From positions 1 to 13,216 of the forward strand of contig JANOAR010000107.1 in NCBI GenBank assembly GCA_031411235.1: 13,216 nt of DNA, read 5' to 3'. The notes beneath the pieces are model-generated. The model saw only the letters and a list, made by a program, of their open reading frames with translations. It was not told the origin of the DNA and searched no databases. A program made the position numbers and the translations under genes. This DNA is from JANOAR01 sp031411235 (lineage in GTDB: Bacteria > Verrucomicrobiota > Verrucomicrobiia > Verrucomicrobiales > Verrucomicrobiaceae). Position 1 is the first letter of the stretch; each line of letters starts with the position of its first letter. Of the stretch, positions 1 to 7,338 are shown piece by piece.

Positions 1-678
1 GGCGATGACTCTCGCCACGTTTTGCCACCGCTGAACATGGATGCTCATTTTGTGATGGGTGACATCATCACTGGCAAGGCGGAGGATGAGTTGTTTCGCT
101 CGGGCGTGGTCAACGCGACTTCGATGCACAAAGACAAGCGGGCGTCGATGATTGATCGTGTCGATAAGGCCGTGGCGCTTTGTGAAGGCGGCGACTATCA
201 CATTGTATGGTGCGAGTCGAATGCCGAAAGCGAGGCACTGGCCAAGGCCTTCGGCAAGCGCTGCGTCGAAATCAAGGGAGCGGACACGCTTGAAGAAAAG
301 GAGGCGAGGCTTGAGGCCTTCAGCAAGGGCGAGGTGCCTATCATCGTGAGCAAGCCCAAGATTTGCGGCTTCGGCCTGAACTGGCAGCACTGCAACCATG
401 TCGTGTTCGCCTCGATCTCCTATTCCTACGAGTCGCTTTATCAAGCCATTCGCCGATCCTGGCGATTCGGTCAAAAGCGGGCGGTGCAAGTCGATGCCAT
501 CATCGCGGGCACTGAGGTCAACATCTGGAAGGCCGTGCAGGATAAGATGAGTGCCCACGAACAAATGAAAGCGGCGATGCGCGGCGCGTCCCTCGACTTC
601 TCCAAGGCTCGCAAGATCAAGCCTGCCTATCTCCCCTCTCACTCCACAACTCTACCCACATGGCTAACCTTCCAATGA
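1..678 (+). CDS. SNF2-family helicase, C-terminal part (partial at left edge)
   Basis: The reading frame is open through base 1, so the gene starts outside the window; the ATG at 37 is internal. The visible 225 codons are the second RecA-like lobe of a superfamily 2 helicase of the SNF2/Rad54 type. Motif V (GFGLNWQHC) begins at 367 and motif VI (QAIRRSWRFGQKR) covers 442-480; a glutamine and arginine finger pattern with W-R-x-G-Q is the SNF2 signature. Family members are ATP-driven translocases on double-stranded DNA, and phage versions are common next to a methyltransferase. The N-terminal Walker A and DEAH motifs lie upstream and cannot be checked. The stop overlaps the start of the methyltransferase gene, so the two are probably translated together. 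The family call is strong; the precise role (replication, recombination or modification of incoming DNA) is unknown. Confidence 0.9.
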   Translation, partial: GDDSRHVLPPLNMDAHFVMGDIITGKAEDELFRSGVVNATSMHKDKRASMIDRVDKAVALCEGGDYHIVWCESNAESEALAKAFGKRCVEIKGADTLEEKEARLEAFSKGEVPIIVSKPKICGFGLNWQHCNHVVFASISYSYESLYQAIRRSWRFGQKRAVQVDAIIAGTEVNIWKAVQDKMSAHEQMKAAMRGASLDFSKARKIKPAYLPSHSTTLPTWLTFQ

Positions 679-1592
679 GCAATTCCATTCAATGCCTCGA
701 CTCAAAGCATGGGTCTAACTACTCGGCCTACAATGCCGATTGCGTCGATTTCGTCGCACAAATGCCCGCTAACTCGGTGGATATTTCCATCTACTCGCCC
801 CCGTTCGCCAACCTCTACATCTATTCTGACTCGGCGGCGGATATGGGCAACTGCCCCGATGACGAGGCCTTCTTTGAGCAATACAAATTCCTCATCGCGG
901 AGCTGCATCGGGTGACTCGCCCTGGTCGCGTTTCCTGCGTTCACTCGAAAAATTTGGTGAACTACAAAAGCCGGGACGGCATGGCTGGCTTGCGCGACTT
1001 CCGAGGTGAAATCATTCGCGCTCACGTTGAAGCGGGCTGGGCTTATCACTCCGAAGTCGTCATTTGGAAAGATCCAGTCATTGAAATGCAAAGGACCAAG
1101 GCGCACGGGCTACTGTGGAAGCAACTCCGCGCTGACTCCACGTTCTCGCGCCAGGGGATGCCGGAATACATCACCATCTTCCGCAAGTGGGCCGATGACG
1201 AAAACACCGGCGTCCAGCCGGTTGAGCATACGCATGAAGAGTTCCCGGTTGAGCAGTGGCAGCGATGGGCAAGCCCGGTGTGGATGGATATTCGCCAGAC
1301 GAACGTGCTCAACACGGCGATGGCGCGGGCCGATGCCGATGAAAAACATATCTGCCCTCTCCAGTTAGATGTTATCGAGCGCTGCCTTGGCCTTTGGAGC
1401 AATCCAGGTGACACGGTGTTTAGTCCGTTCATGGGCATCGGCTCTGAGGGTTACATGGCGCTGAAATACGGGCGCAAATTCCTCGGCACGGAATTGAAGC
1501 CTGAATACTGGAAACAGGCCTGCAAGTTCCTCGATTCAATGGAAGCCGATAGCGATGATCTGTTTTCACGGATGCGCCAACTGGCCTCATAG
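675..1592 (+). CDS. Beta-class DNA methyltransferase (N4-cytosine / N6-adenine type)
   Basis: A SAM-dependent DNA amino-methyltransferase of the N6_N4_Mtase family. The catalytic motif IV, SPPF, is at residues 41-44 and the SAM-binding motif I, FSPFMGIGS, at 249-257. Catalytic motif before SAM motif is the beta-class order. S-P-P-aromatic is commonest in N4-cytosine enzymes, but adenine specificity cannot be excluded. The stretch ASPVWMDIRQTNVLN near the middle is typical of phage methyltransferases of this type. The ATG at 675 gives an ATGA overlap with the helicase stop, the junction used throughout the window; an in-frame ATG at 660 would add five residues. Neither has a Shine-Dalgarno sequence. 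No restriction endonuclease is visible nearby, so it is most likely an orphan enzyme that protects phage DNA or marks it for regulation. Confidence 0.92.
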   Translation: MSNSIQCLDSKHGSNYSAYNADCVDFVAQMPANSVDISIYSPPFANLYIYSDSAADMGNCPDDEAFFEQYKFLIAELHRVTRPGRVSCVHSKNLVNYKSRDGMAGLRDFRGEIIRAHVEAGWAYHSEVVIWKDPVIEMQRTKAHGLLWKQLRADSTFSRQGMPEYITIFRKWADDENTGVQPVEHTHEEFPVEQWQRWASPVWMDIRQTNVLNTAMARADADEKHICPLQLDVIERCLGLWSNPGDTVFSPFMGIGSEGYMALKYGRKFLGTELKPEYWKQACKFLDSMEADSDDLFSRMRQLAS

Positions 1593-1671
1593 TTTCACCA
1601 CTTTTGCCCCAGCGGGAAGCCTCGCGCCCTATCGACAATTGACCAAGAACCAACACAACTAATATCTCAAA
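1593..1671 (+). promoter_or_regulatory. Intergenic leader with possible sigma70-like promoter
   Basis: This 79-bp gap precedes the gene starting at 1672. TTGACC (1639-1644) and TAATAT (1660-1665) resemble -35 and -10 boxes with a short 15-bp spacer. A transcript starting about seven bases after the -10 box would begin at or next to the ATG, giving a leaderless or nearly leaderless mRNA. The leader is G-poor and has no Shine-Dalgarno sequence. This is a pattern match only; the spacer is shorter than ideal. Confidence 0.3.
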
Positions 1672-2448
1672 ATGAGTCTTATCCTTACCAAGCAACCGGG
1701 GAATTTTCTCCCCCATCCCGTCACTGAAAACCCCGTGCGTGCCGTCATCGTTGACATTACGCCGGTCAAAGAAGTGGAGCGCACCGACCCCAAGACCAAG
1801 GAAAAATACAAGAAGCTCGTCTTCCGCGTCGTCTTTGAAACGGAAGTGCTGAACGATGAAGGCAAGCGCTGGTGTGTGTGGTCGCGGCCCTACGGTGCCG
1901 ACGGCAAAGACCCGCTGAATGAGAAAGCCAATCTGCGCATTGACCTGAAGAAGATCCTGGGCCGTGATCTCACGGCGGATGAACTGAAGTCGTTCGACGT
2001 GGAGTCAACGCTCCTGGGTAAGTCGGTGCGTTTGATGGTGGATCACGAGGAGAGCGAGGGGAAGGTGTATGACACGATCACTCTCATCAAACACGCGGCG
2101 GAACCCTTCGCAGCCTGCGGTGCCTATGTCCGTGTGAAGGATCGGAAGAAGGACGACGATGCGCAATATTCGGCAGCGGCAGCGCCGTCGAAAGAGAAGG
2201 CTGCGCCTCCTCCTGCTGCGGCAGCAGTGGAATCTCCCGGCATTCCGAATGAGCCTGCGCAGTGGGAGATGGTCAAAATCCATCTCGACGGCTATGGCGG
2301 CGTGTGCATGAAAGACCTCGATGCCGATCTTGCCGAGGAGCTGGCAACCACGGGCCTCGCTGAACTCGAAGCCAAGGAAAAGAAGCTCATCGCGGATCGC
2401 CGTCTTATCGCCGCGATCAAGTCGATGAAGTCTGAACTCGGCCTCTAA
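1672..2448 (+). CDS. Phage protein, putative OB-fold / ssDNA-binding-like
   Basis: A 258-residue protein in three parts. Residues about 18-140 are rich in alternating beta-type stretches (VRAVIVDI, KLVFRVVFETEV, RWCVWSRPY, KSVRLMVDHEE, YDTITLI), with a central acidic/basic helix (about residues 85-108). A low-complexity Ala/Pro linker covers about 165-190, and a helical, charged tail follows (200-258). The pattern 'add to a strand, bind, then NLRIDLKKILGR' is one I associate with phage replication-region proteins thought to bind single-stranded DNA, next to recombination genes. This is family memory, not a motif-level proof. It could also be a recombination accessory protein. The ATG at 1672 is the first good start, with an A-rich SD-less leader. 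Its place before the coiled-coil and exonuclease genes supports a DNA-metabolism role. Confidence 0.6.
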   Translation: MSLILTKQPGNFLPHPVTENPVRAVIVDITPVKEVERTDPKTKEKYKKLVFRVVFETEVLNDEGKRWCVWSRPYGADGKDPLNEKANLRIDLKKILGRDLTADELKSFDVESTLLGKSVRLMVDHEESEGKVYDTITLIKHAAEPFAACGAYVRVKDRKKDDDAQYSAAAAPSKEKAAPPPAAAAVESPGIPNEPAQWEMVKIHLDGYGGVCMKDLDADLAEELATTGLAELEAKEKKLIADRRLIAAIKSMKSELGL

Positions 2449-2643
2449 ACCCCTTTCGTCACTCGCTGCTTACATGGCTGAAGCTGTAGAAAGTGGGGCC
2501 GTGAAGCGGCGGGTGATGGATTCAACAAACAATGCCTGTGGCCGGTGCCTATGAAGTCCGGCCAGTAACACCACATAGATAGCCAAGCATCCCTGGAGCG
2601 TGCGGCTGGTCTTTTGCAGACTCCTTATTTCCCATCTCAAATT
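2449..2643 (+). other. Non-coding gap with a stem-loop and a tiny possible ORF
   Basis: This is the longest gene-free stretch on the plus strand, 195 bp in an otherwise packed operon. It holds a perfect 7-bp inverted repeat, TGGCCGG (2539-2545) and CCGGCCA (2558-2564), with a 12-nt loop. No U-run follows, so it is not a standard terminator. A 26-codon frame (2474-2554, ATG start, ending in CGRCL) overlaps the first arm, but has no other support. The gap could be a structured leader, an RNA processing site or simple spacer. Confidence 0.35.
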
Positions 2644-2931
2644 ATGAAACTCACAGGATTCTTTTACAACCTACTCGCTGCCCTTTTCGGCAAATCAAAA
2701 AAAGCCCCAACGCGGGTGGAACTTTTGCAGACTCGCGGCGAGCTGCTGAAGGATAAGCGCTGCATCGCGGCTGCCCAACTGGCTGGCAATAGCCGACTGC
2801 GGGAGGCGCATCGCGTCGCCTGCATCGGTGGCTACCGGGCCAAGATGACAAAGGTGCAGGCAGGCAAGGGCAACCATTCGACGTGCGGCATTCCGCAGAG
2901 GTTTCTTTTGGCCTACGGCCTCGACCAATAA
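2644..2931 (+). CDS. Small unknown protein with hydrophobic N-terminus
   Basis: A 95-residue protein starting at the ATG at 2644, after a G-poor SD-less leader (TTTCCCATCTCAAATT). An in-frame TTG at 2614 would add ten residues, but lies in the presumed non-coding gap. The first 16 residues (MKLTGFFYNLLAALFG) are hydrophobic or amphipathic, then KSKK; this is too short for a confident transmembrane segment and could be a membrane-touching helix. The rest is basic, with helical stretches (RVELLQTRGELLKDKR, AAQLAGNSRLREAHRVA) and two cysteines. I do not recognise a family. It sits between the putative OB-fold protein and the coiled-coil protein in the same operon, so it may be an accessory factor of replication or an early host-interaction protein; the sequence does not decide. 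Confidence 0.65.
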   Translation: MKLTGFFYNLLAALFGKSKKAPTRVELLQTRGELLKDKRCIAAAQLAGNSRLREAHRVACIGGYRAKMTKVQAGKGNHSTCGIPQRFLLAYGLDQ

Positions 2932-2965
2932 ACCCCAGAGAAACCAAAGACTACTTTCCAAAAAC

Positions 2966-4123
2966 ATGAATGCAACTACTGCGCCCTTGGCGCTGACAAT
3001 TCCCGATGACAATGGCATGGCCGTTGAATCCGTAGCGAGCCTCAAACTCGTCTTCGCTCCCTTCTTTGCCCAAGCTGAAGAGTGGCGGGTGAAGGCGCTG
3101 GCCTGCAAAGTTACCGATCCTACTGACAAGGCGGGCATGAAATTCGCCCGCGAGTCGAGGCTGGCGCTGCGGGAAATCCGCTGCGAGGTGGAGCGCAATC
3201 GCAAGGCGGCAAAGGCTGACTCGCTGAAGAAAGGCCAGTTCATTGACATGATCGCTGGCACTTTCAAAAGTGCCGTCGAGCCGATTGAAGCCTACCTTTT
3301 GGAACAAGAGGAATTCGGGGCACGGGAAGAATTGAAGCGAGTGGTTGCGCTGCGCGAGGGTCGCCATTCCCAACTCACTGAAGCAGGCGGATCGTTCGCC
3401 GGTGATCTGGGCACCATTACAGAGGCATCATTTGCACAGCTCATGCAGGATGCTCAAGACCTGCTCACGTTGCGGCGCGAGCGGGAGGCAAAGGCGGAAG
3501 CGGAACAGGTGGAAGCGGCCCGCGTGGCTGCTGAGGAAGCGACTCGAATGGCCGCAGAGAATGCGCGGCTGAAGGCTGAGGCTGAGGCAGCAAAGGAAGC
3601 GCTCGCTGAAGCTGAAGAAGCGGCGCGGCTGGAGAGTGAGGCCGCTGAGGCCGCGCTGGCTGCTGAGCGTGAGACAGCGAGACAGGAAGCGCTTCGACAA
3701 CAAACCTTGCATGAAATTGAGCGAATGAAGGCAAAAATTTCTGCTGACGCAGCGGCGAGAGAATTGAAATTTGAACAAGATCGGGCTTCTAAACTCCAGG
3801 CTGAGCGCGACTTGATCGCCGCTGAACAGGTGAGGCAGGAACAAGAGGCGTTGGCAAAGATGCGAGCGGCGAAACAGAAAGCCGAGGAAGAAATCAAAGC
3901 GAAGCGGGACGCTGAAGAGAAGACCAAACGTGATGCCGAGGAAGTCATTCGGAAAGCGGCGTCGGCTCCCGACAGGGCCAAGCTCATGGCCTTTGCCAAG
4001 GTGCTTATGGAACTCGACCCTCCCCAAATGAGCACGGTAAAAGGTGCCGCTTTAATGGATGGCGTCTGCGATGCCATCGCGGTCATGGCTGACAAACTCT
4101 TCGCAGATGCTGCCATTCTATAA
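2966..4123 (+). CDS. DUF1351-like phage coiled-coil protein
   Basis: A 385-residue protein. The N-terminal domain (about residues 45-115) matches the pattern of the phage DUF1351 family: a lysine-rich helix (LREIRCEVERNRKAAKA, 68-84) followed by an amphipathic helix ending in an E-x-Y-L-L-E-Q segment. Residues about 168-335 form a long, almost uninterrupted Ala/Glu/Arg/Lys coiled coil. The last 45 residues (from APDRAKLMAF) are a compact helical end. DUF1351 proteins are found in phage replication and recombination clusters next to RecT- or SSB-like genes; their biochemical job is not settled, and a scaffold or DNA-associated role is inferred. The ATG at 2966 follows an A-rich SD-less leader; an in-frame ATG at 3017 is internal. 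The long opposite-strand frames here are shadows of the repetitive coiled-coil codons. Confidence 0.75.
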   Translation: MNATTAPLALTIPDDNGMAVESVASLKLVFAPFFAQAEEWRVKALACKVTDPTDKAGMKFARESRLALREIRCEVERNRKAAKADSLKKGQFIDMIAGTFKSAVEPIEAYLLEQEEFGAREELKRVVALREGRHSQLTEAGGSFAGDLGTITEASFAQLMQDAQDLLTLRREREAKAEAEQVEAARVAAEEATRMAAENARLKAEAEAAKEALAEAEEAARLESEAAEAALAAERETARQEALRQQTLHEIERMKAKISADAAARELKFEQDRASKLQAERDLIAAEQVRQEQEALAKMRAAKQKAEEEIKAKRDAEEKTKRDAEEVIRKAASAPDRAKLMAFAKVLMELDPPQMSTVKGAALMDGVCDAIAVMADKLFADAAIL

Positions 4124-4156
4124 ACCAACGGGCTACAACACTGCATTTACAAAAAT

Positions 4157-4786
4157 ATGACTTACTTCGATATTGAAACGGGGCCAATCCCCACAGAGGA
4201 GGCGCTGGTTTTCGCGCCTGAATTTGAAGCGCCGGGGAACTACAAAGACTCGGCAGCGATTGCCAAAAACATCGCTGAACAACAGGCCAAGTGGCTTGAC
4301 CGTCTGGCGCTATCGCCGCTCACGGGTCGCGTGATCGCCATCGGCTTTGCGGACTCGGAAGGCGACGGCATTCGCATCCTCCACGGCGATGATGAGAAGG
4401 CCATCTTGGAAGAGTTCATTGACTTACATTCCGACGTGAGGATTGCGCCTCTGGTGGGATATAACATCATCGGCTTTGATCTGCCATTCATCTGGAAGCG
4501 GGCTCTGAAATACAAGCTGAAGTGTCCCGCGTGGTGGCTGAAAAAACCGTCGTGGAACCAATCGCCGCTGGTGCTGGACTTGATGGAGGTGTGGAAGGGT
4601 GGCGATTACCGGGCGGCGTTCGCCAAGATGGATCACGTCGCGAAGTTCCTCGGCATCCCTGGCAAAACGGGAGATCACGGCAAGTTTTTCAGCGAGCTGT
4701 ATGCCGAAAACCAAGCCGAGGCGCTGGCCTACCTGACGCGAGATGTGGAGCTGGTGGAAGAAATTCACGGGAGGATTTGCCAATGA
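4157..4786 (+). CDS. 3'-5' exonuclease, PolB-proofreading (DnaQ-like/RNase H fold) type
   Basis: A 209-residue stand-alone DEDD exonuclease. Exo I is YFDIETGP with D5 and E7. Exo II is GYNIIGFDLPF (101-111) with D108. Exo III is YLTRDVELV (192-200) with Y192 and D196, the DEDDy pattern. All four metal-binding acidic residues are present, so it should be active. The family is the predicted 3'-5' exonuclease related to the PolB proofreading domain. It would remove nucleotides from 3' ends of single strands, for proofreading or for making recombination ends. No polymerase domain is attached and none is encoded nearby. The start at 4157 follows an A-rich SD-less leader. Its stop overlaps the next start by ATGA. 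Confidence 0.9.
   Translation: MTYFDIETGPIPTEEALVFAPEFEAPGNYKDSAAIAKNIAEQQAKWLDRLALSPLTGRVIAIGFADSEGDGIRILHGDDEKAILEEFIDLHSDVRIAPLVGYNIIGFDLPFIWKRALKYKLKCPAWWLKKPSWNQSPLVLDLMEVWKGGDYRAAFAKMDHVAKFLGIPGKTGDHGKFFSELYAENQAEALAYLTRDVELVEEIHGRICQ
4770..4774 (+). promoter_or_regulatory. Shine-Dalgarno GGAGG for gene at 4783
   Basis: GGAGG eight bases before the ATG at 4783, inside the end of the exonuclease gene. It selects 4783 over any upstream in-frame start, and is the first clear Shine-Dalgarno site in the operon. Confidence 0.75.
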
Positions 4787-5187
4787 ACTGGACTTCATTA
4801 AAACCTTCTCCGAGATCACACGCGGGCGCGGAAGTGAGATTCACTATTCGCCCCCAAAGCAACTCTAGAAGCGTGCGCCTCGTCCTCAGTGTGCGTCCCG
4901 ACATCGCCAAGGCGGCTGGCTTCTTGGCTGGTGACAAGTTAACCTTGCAACACGGCAAGGATGAAAAGACGGGCAAGGCGCTGGGGAGGATGGTCGATGT
5001 GGCTGGGCCGGGATCGCAGCACTATCGAACGGAAAACAACGCTCGCGGCACGGTGGAATACTCATGCTCAGGCGAGGTGCGCGAGGCGTGGTCTGACAAT
5101 GTCAGTCCTATGACTGACCTCGAATTCATCAGCGTGAAGAGAGGTGAGATCATTTTCTCAATGCCAGAATGGGAGGAAAACTCATGA
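4783..5187 (+). CDS. Unknown phage protein, beta-rich
   Basis: A 134-residue protein of unknown family. The start at 4783 is set by GGAGG with an 8-nt spacer and by the ATGA overlap with the exonuclease; the frame is open further upstream (to 4522), but that part runs out of frame through the exonuclease. After a short basic N-terminus the sequence alternates beta-type segments (AEVRFTIRP, SVRLVLSVRP, GDKLTLQHG, GTVEYSCSG, LEFISVKRGEIIFSM). The line 'DIAKAAGFLAGDKLTLQHGKD' is split in the style of small DNA- or protein-binding beta barrels, but I cannot name a fold with confidence. It lies between the exonuclease and the PIF1-like helicase, so an accessory role in DNA metabolism is the simplest inference. 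Confidence 0.7.
   Translation: MNWTSLKPSPRSHAGAEVRFTIRPQSNSRSVRLVLSVRPDIAKAAGFLAGDKLTLQHGKDEKTGKALGRMVDVAGPGSQHYRTENNARGTVEYSCSGEVREAWSDNVSPMTDLEFISVKRGEIIFSMPEWEENS
5172..5176 (+). promoter_or_regulatory. Shine-Dalgarno GGAGG for gene at 5184
   Basis: GGAGG seven bases before the ATG at 5184; it decides this start against an in-frame ATG at 5169, which lies upstream of the site. Confidence 0.75.
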
Positions 5188-5564
5188 CTCTCGCTGAAAA
5201 GCTTGCGGCGAAACGGGCCGCTGCCGCTGCGCCTAGTCCAGCTCCCATGATTCTCTCGGGCGAGACGACAGAACCCACGCCTGAACCTCCTGGCATCGCT
5301 GGGACAACGCTCGGCGGTGTGGATGGACGGCGGCAGCTTGGTAGCTCGGAACTCGGTGAAAGGGCGGCGATGGTGCATGAGGCTGAAGGCATGGACAAGA
5401 TATGGTCGAAGGTGCTGCAAAGCTTCGGCTCGCAGCTCTGCGTTGTGATCGAGGCAGGCAAGCCGGACGTGGCTTGGATCTCGGTGAAGCTGGACGGCAG
5501 GCCGGGGGCGATGCTGATTCACCCGCTGCCATGCACTACGGTAGAAGGGTGCATCCCATTTTGA
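5184..5564 (+). CDS. Unknown small protein with disordered Ala/Pro N-terminus
   Basis: A 126-residue protein, start at 5184 fixed by GGAGG and an ATGA overlap with the preceding gene. Residues 1-17 form an Ala/Lys-rich helix (MTLAEKLAAKRAAAAAP). Residues 18-60 are Pro/Thr/Gly-rich and probably disordered. The C-terminal 65 residues look folded, with a helix (MDKIWSKVLQSFGS) and beta segments (QLCVVIEAG, DVAWISVKLDG, GAMLIHPLP). I recognise no family. A flexible N-terminus with a small folded end is typical of phage accessory or adaptor proteins. It directly precedes the helicase gene, so it may act with it. Confidence 0.6.
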   Translation: MTLAEKLAAKRAAAAAPSPAPMILSGETTEPTPEPPGIAGTTLGGVDGRRQLGSSELGERAAMVHEAEGMDKIWSKVLQSFGSQLCVVIEAGKPDVAWISVKLDGRPGAMLIHPLPCTTVEGCIPF

Positions 5565-5587
5565 GCTTCCACCTAAAAGCGGCGAAC

Positions 5588-6961
5588 ATGGGCGGACTGG
5601 ATGCCAGCGGCGCGATGCCGCTGGACTTTGATCCTCTCTGCGGGCATCTGACGCCTGAACAAGCTGATGTGATTGAAGCGGTGGAGGCGGGCGGCAACGT
5701 CTTCGTCACGGGCAAGGCGGGCACGGGGAAGAGCACGGTGACAGCGGCGTTAATTGCTCGCCACTGCAAAGCCAAGGGTCTTTATGTCTGCGGCAGCACG
5801 GGCATCGCGGCCTACAATCTGAGTGATCGCCTTGCCCGTGATTTGCCCAAGGGTGTGGAGCTACCGAAATGCACCACGCTGCACCGCTGGGCAGGAATCG
5901 GACTTGGGCCTCAAGATGGAATGCCGTTTCAAGCCTTCTATGACGAATGGTTTTCGCCGGGGCGAATGAGCCGTGCGAAGATGGGCGCTTTGCAGCGGGC
6001 GAGGTCGGCGCGGTGCCTTGTCTTGGACGAGGTGAGCATGATTCCTGGGGCGTTGCTGGATTACTTGGACTGGCATTTGCGCCATGTCCGAGGCGTCGAG
6101 GATGCGCCCTTCGGCGGGGTGCAATTGATCGCGGTTGGCGACTTCCTTCAACTGCCTCCGGTGGCCAAGGATCAAAACTATGATTGGGCTTTTGCCTCGA
6201 AAGGATGGGAGGCGGCAGAGATGAAAGGCTGCGTGCTGCGGCATATCCATCGCCAAGCTGAACCTGTGTTTGCTCGGCTGCTGAATGCCTGCCGGGAGGG
6301 CGTCATTGATGCCAGTAGCGCGGCAGTGCTGGAGGATCGCGTTGCCCGTTTGCCGTCGAGTGAGATCATTCACATGATGACTCATAATCGGGAGGTGGAT
6401 CGCTGGAATGACGTGAAGCTTGGGAAGTTGGCCGGCGAGGAAAGGATTTATTGGATGGGCTTCAACGAGTTCACCAAGGAATACGATCAGGCGGCACTTA
6501 TCAAAAACTTGCTCGCCCCGCAATGCCTGAAGCTCAAAGTGGGCGCTCGGGTGATGGTAGTGGCGAATCTGAACGATCCTGCAACGGGTGACATGGTGGC
6601 CTGCAATGGCACGATGGCCATGGTGAAAGAGATGGATGACGTGCGGGTGTGGATCGTCACGGATGACGGCAAGGAACTGGGCGTTCCCAAGCAGCTTTGG
6701 ACGCTGAACCCTTTGCTTGATGAGTCGCCGGGGGCTTTTCAAATCCCGCTGCGGCTTGCCTACGCGATGACGATTCACAAGTCGCAGGGATTGAGTTTTG
6801 ACGCGGCCTATATCGACGCACGGGCGGCACGTGAGCCGGGGCAAACCTACGTGGCTTTGTCGCGCATTCGGACGCTGCAAGGGCTGCATTTAAAGGACTC
6901 TATTCGTGGGGTGATAACGAGTCAGAGAGCTTTGGAATTCATGCGGAGGATTGAACAATGA
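5588..6961 (+). CDS. PIF1/RecD2-like superfamily 1B DNA helicase
   Basis: A 457-residue 5'-3' DNA helicase of the PIF1/RecD2 group. Visible motifs: Walker A GKAGTGKST (42-50), motif Ia GSTGIAA (69-75), Walker B LVLDEVSMI (144-152, D147 and E148), motif III GDFLQLPPV (184-192), motif V TIHKSQG (395-401) and motif VI YVALSR (421-426, arginine finger R426). The C-terminal part matches the UvrD_C_2 fold. Length is right for a compact phage PIF1-like enzyme without N-terminal extension. It would unwind DNA at forks, displaced strands or recombination intermediates. The start is uncertain: ATG 5588 is used here; TTG 5561 would give a TTGA overlap with the previous stop, and ATG 5531 or 5618 are also in frame. 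None has a strong Shine-Dalgarno site. Confidence 0.93.
   Translation: MGGLDASGAMPLDFDPLCGHLTPEQADVIEAVEAGGNVFVTGKAGTGKSTVTAALIARHCKAKGLYVCGSTGIAAYNLSDRLARDLPKGVELPKCTTLHRWAGIGLGPQDGMPFQAFYDEWFSPGRMSRAKMGALQRARSARCLVLDEVSMIPGALLDYLDWHLRHVRGVEDAPFGGVQLIAVGDFLQLPPVAKDQNYDWAFASKGWEAAEMKGCVLRHIHRQAEPVFARLLNACREGVIDASSAAVLEDRVARLPSSEIIHMMTHNREVDRWNDVKLGKLAGEERIYWMGFNEFTKEYDQAALIKNLLAPQCLKLKVGARVMVVANLNDPATGDMVACNGTMAMVKEMDDVRVWIVTDDGKELGVPKQLWTLNPLLDESPGAFQIPLRLAYAMTIHKSQGLSFDAAYIDARAAREPGQTYVALSRIRTLQGLHLKDSIRGVITSQRALEFMRRIEQ
6945..6949 (+). promoter_or_regulatory. Shine-Dalgarno GGAGG for gene at 6958
   Basis: GGAGG eight bases before the ATG at 6958, inside the 3' end of the helicase gene. 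Confidence 0.75.
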
Positions 6962-7338
6962 AAGCGAAAAAAGTGAAGGTGCTACCGAGGTCTTATTATT
7001 CGTGCCGTCAAATGGCCGAGGTGATGGAAACGCCAAACGAATCGGATTCACGGCGAATCATTGAAACGCGGAAGCTAATCACGCCGGAGGATATTCGACT
7101 GCTGAGACAGCTCAACGAATGGCCCGTGAGTCGATGGGTGGGCGGACTGAGGACGCTGAGGGCGATTCACTCGCTGCCTGTGGTGAAGATTGAAATCGGA
7201 GTTTTGCCGTCGATTCACAAAGGCACTTCGGGATTTAGTCTGAGTCGTCTCAAAGTCATGGCTGATAATATCGGCGTCCAGGTTGAAATGATCAAAGGCA
7301 TGATTGTGATCGTCGCAAAGAGGGGAATGGAATCATGA
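6958..7338 (+). CDS. Unknown 126-residue phage protein
   Basis: A 126-residue basic protein with start set by GGAGG and an ATGA overlap with the helicase stop. The N-terminus is Lys-rich (MKAKKVKVLPR). The middle has helices with a possible DNA-binding look (YYSCRQMAEVMETP, SRRIIETRKLITPEDIRLLRQL), and the end has hydrophobic strands (VVKIEIGVLPSI, VQVEMIKGMIVIVAK). The segment 'SCRQMAEVMETPNESDSRRIIETRKL' resembles the start of a winged-helix or MerR-like element, but the spacing is not convincing and I do not assign it. Position between helicase and primase genes implies a replication-linked or regulatory role, by context only. Confidence 0.65.
   Translation: MKAKKVKVLPRSYYSCRQMAEVMETPNESDSRRIIETRKLITPEDIRLLRQLNEWPVSRWVGGLRTLRAIHSLPVVKIEIGVLPSIHKGTSGFSLSRLKVMADNIGVQVEMIKGMIVIVAKRGMES

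Noticed and set aside
2611..2734. 13-bp direct repeat CTTTTGCAGACTC (2611-2623 and 2722-2734)
   Set aside because: A 13-base match is expected about once by chance in a window this size; one copy is coding (LLQTR) and no further copies were found.
3454..4146. 230-codon Ser/Ala-rich minus-strand open frame
   Set aside because: It mirrors the Ala/Glu coiled-coil codons of the DUF1351-like gene on the plus strand.
4522..4782. Upstream extension of the 134-residue gene
   Set aside because: The extension runs out of frame through the conserved exonuclease; GGAGG and ATGA coupling mark 4783.
5861..6889. Long 342-codon open frame on the minus strand
   Set aside because: It lies fully antisense to the PIF1-like helicase, whose motifs are intact, and its product is rich in His, Arg and Pro with no domain.
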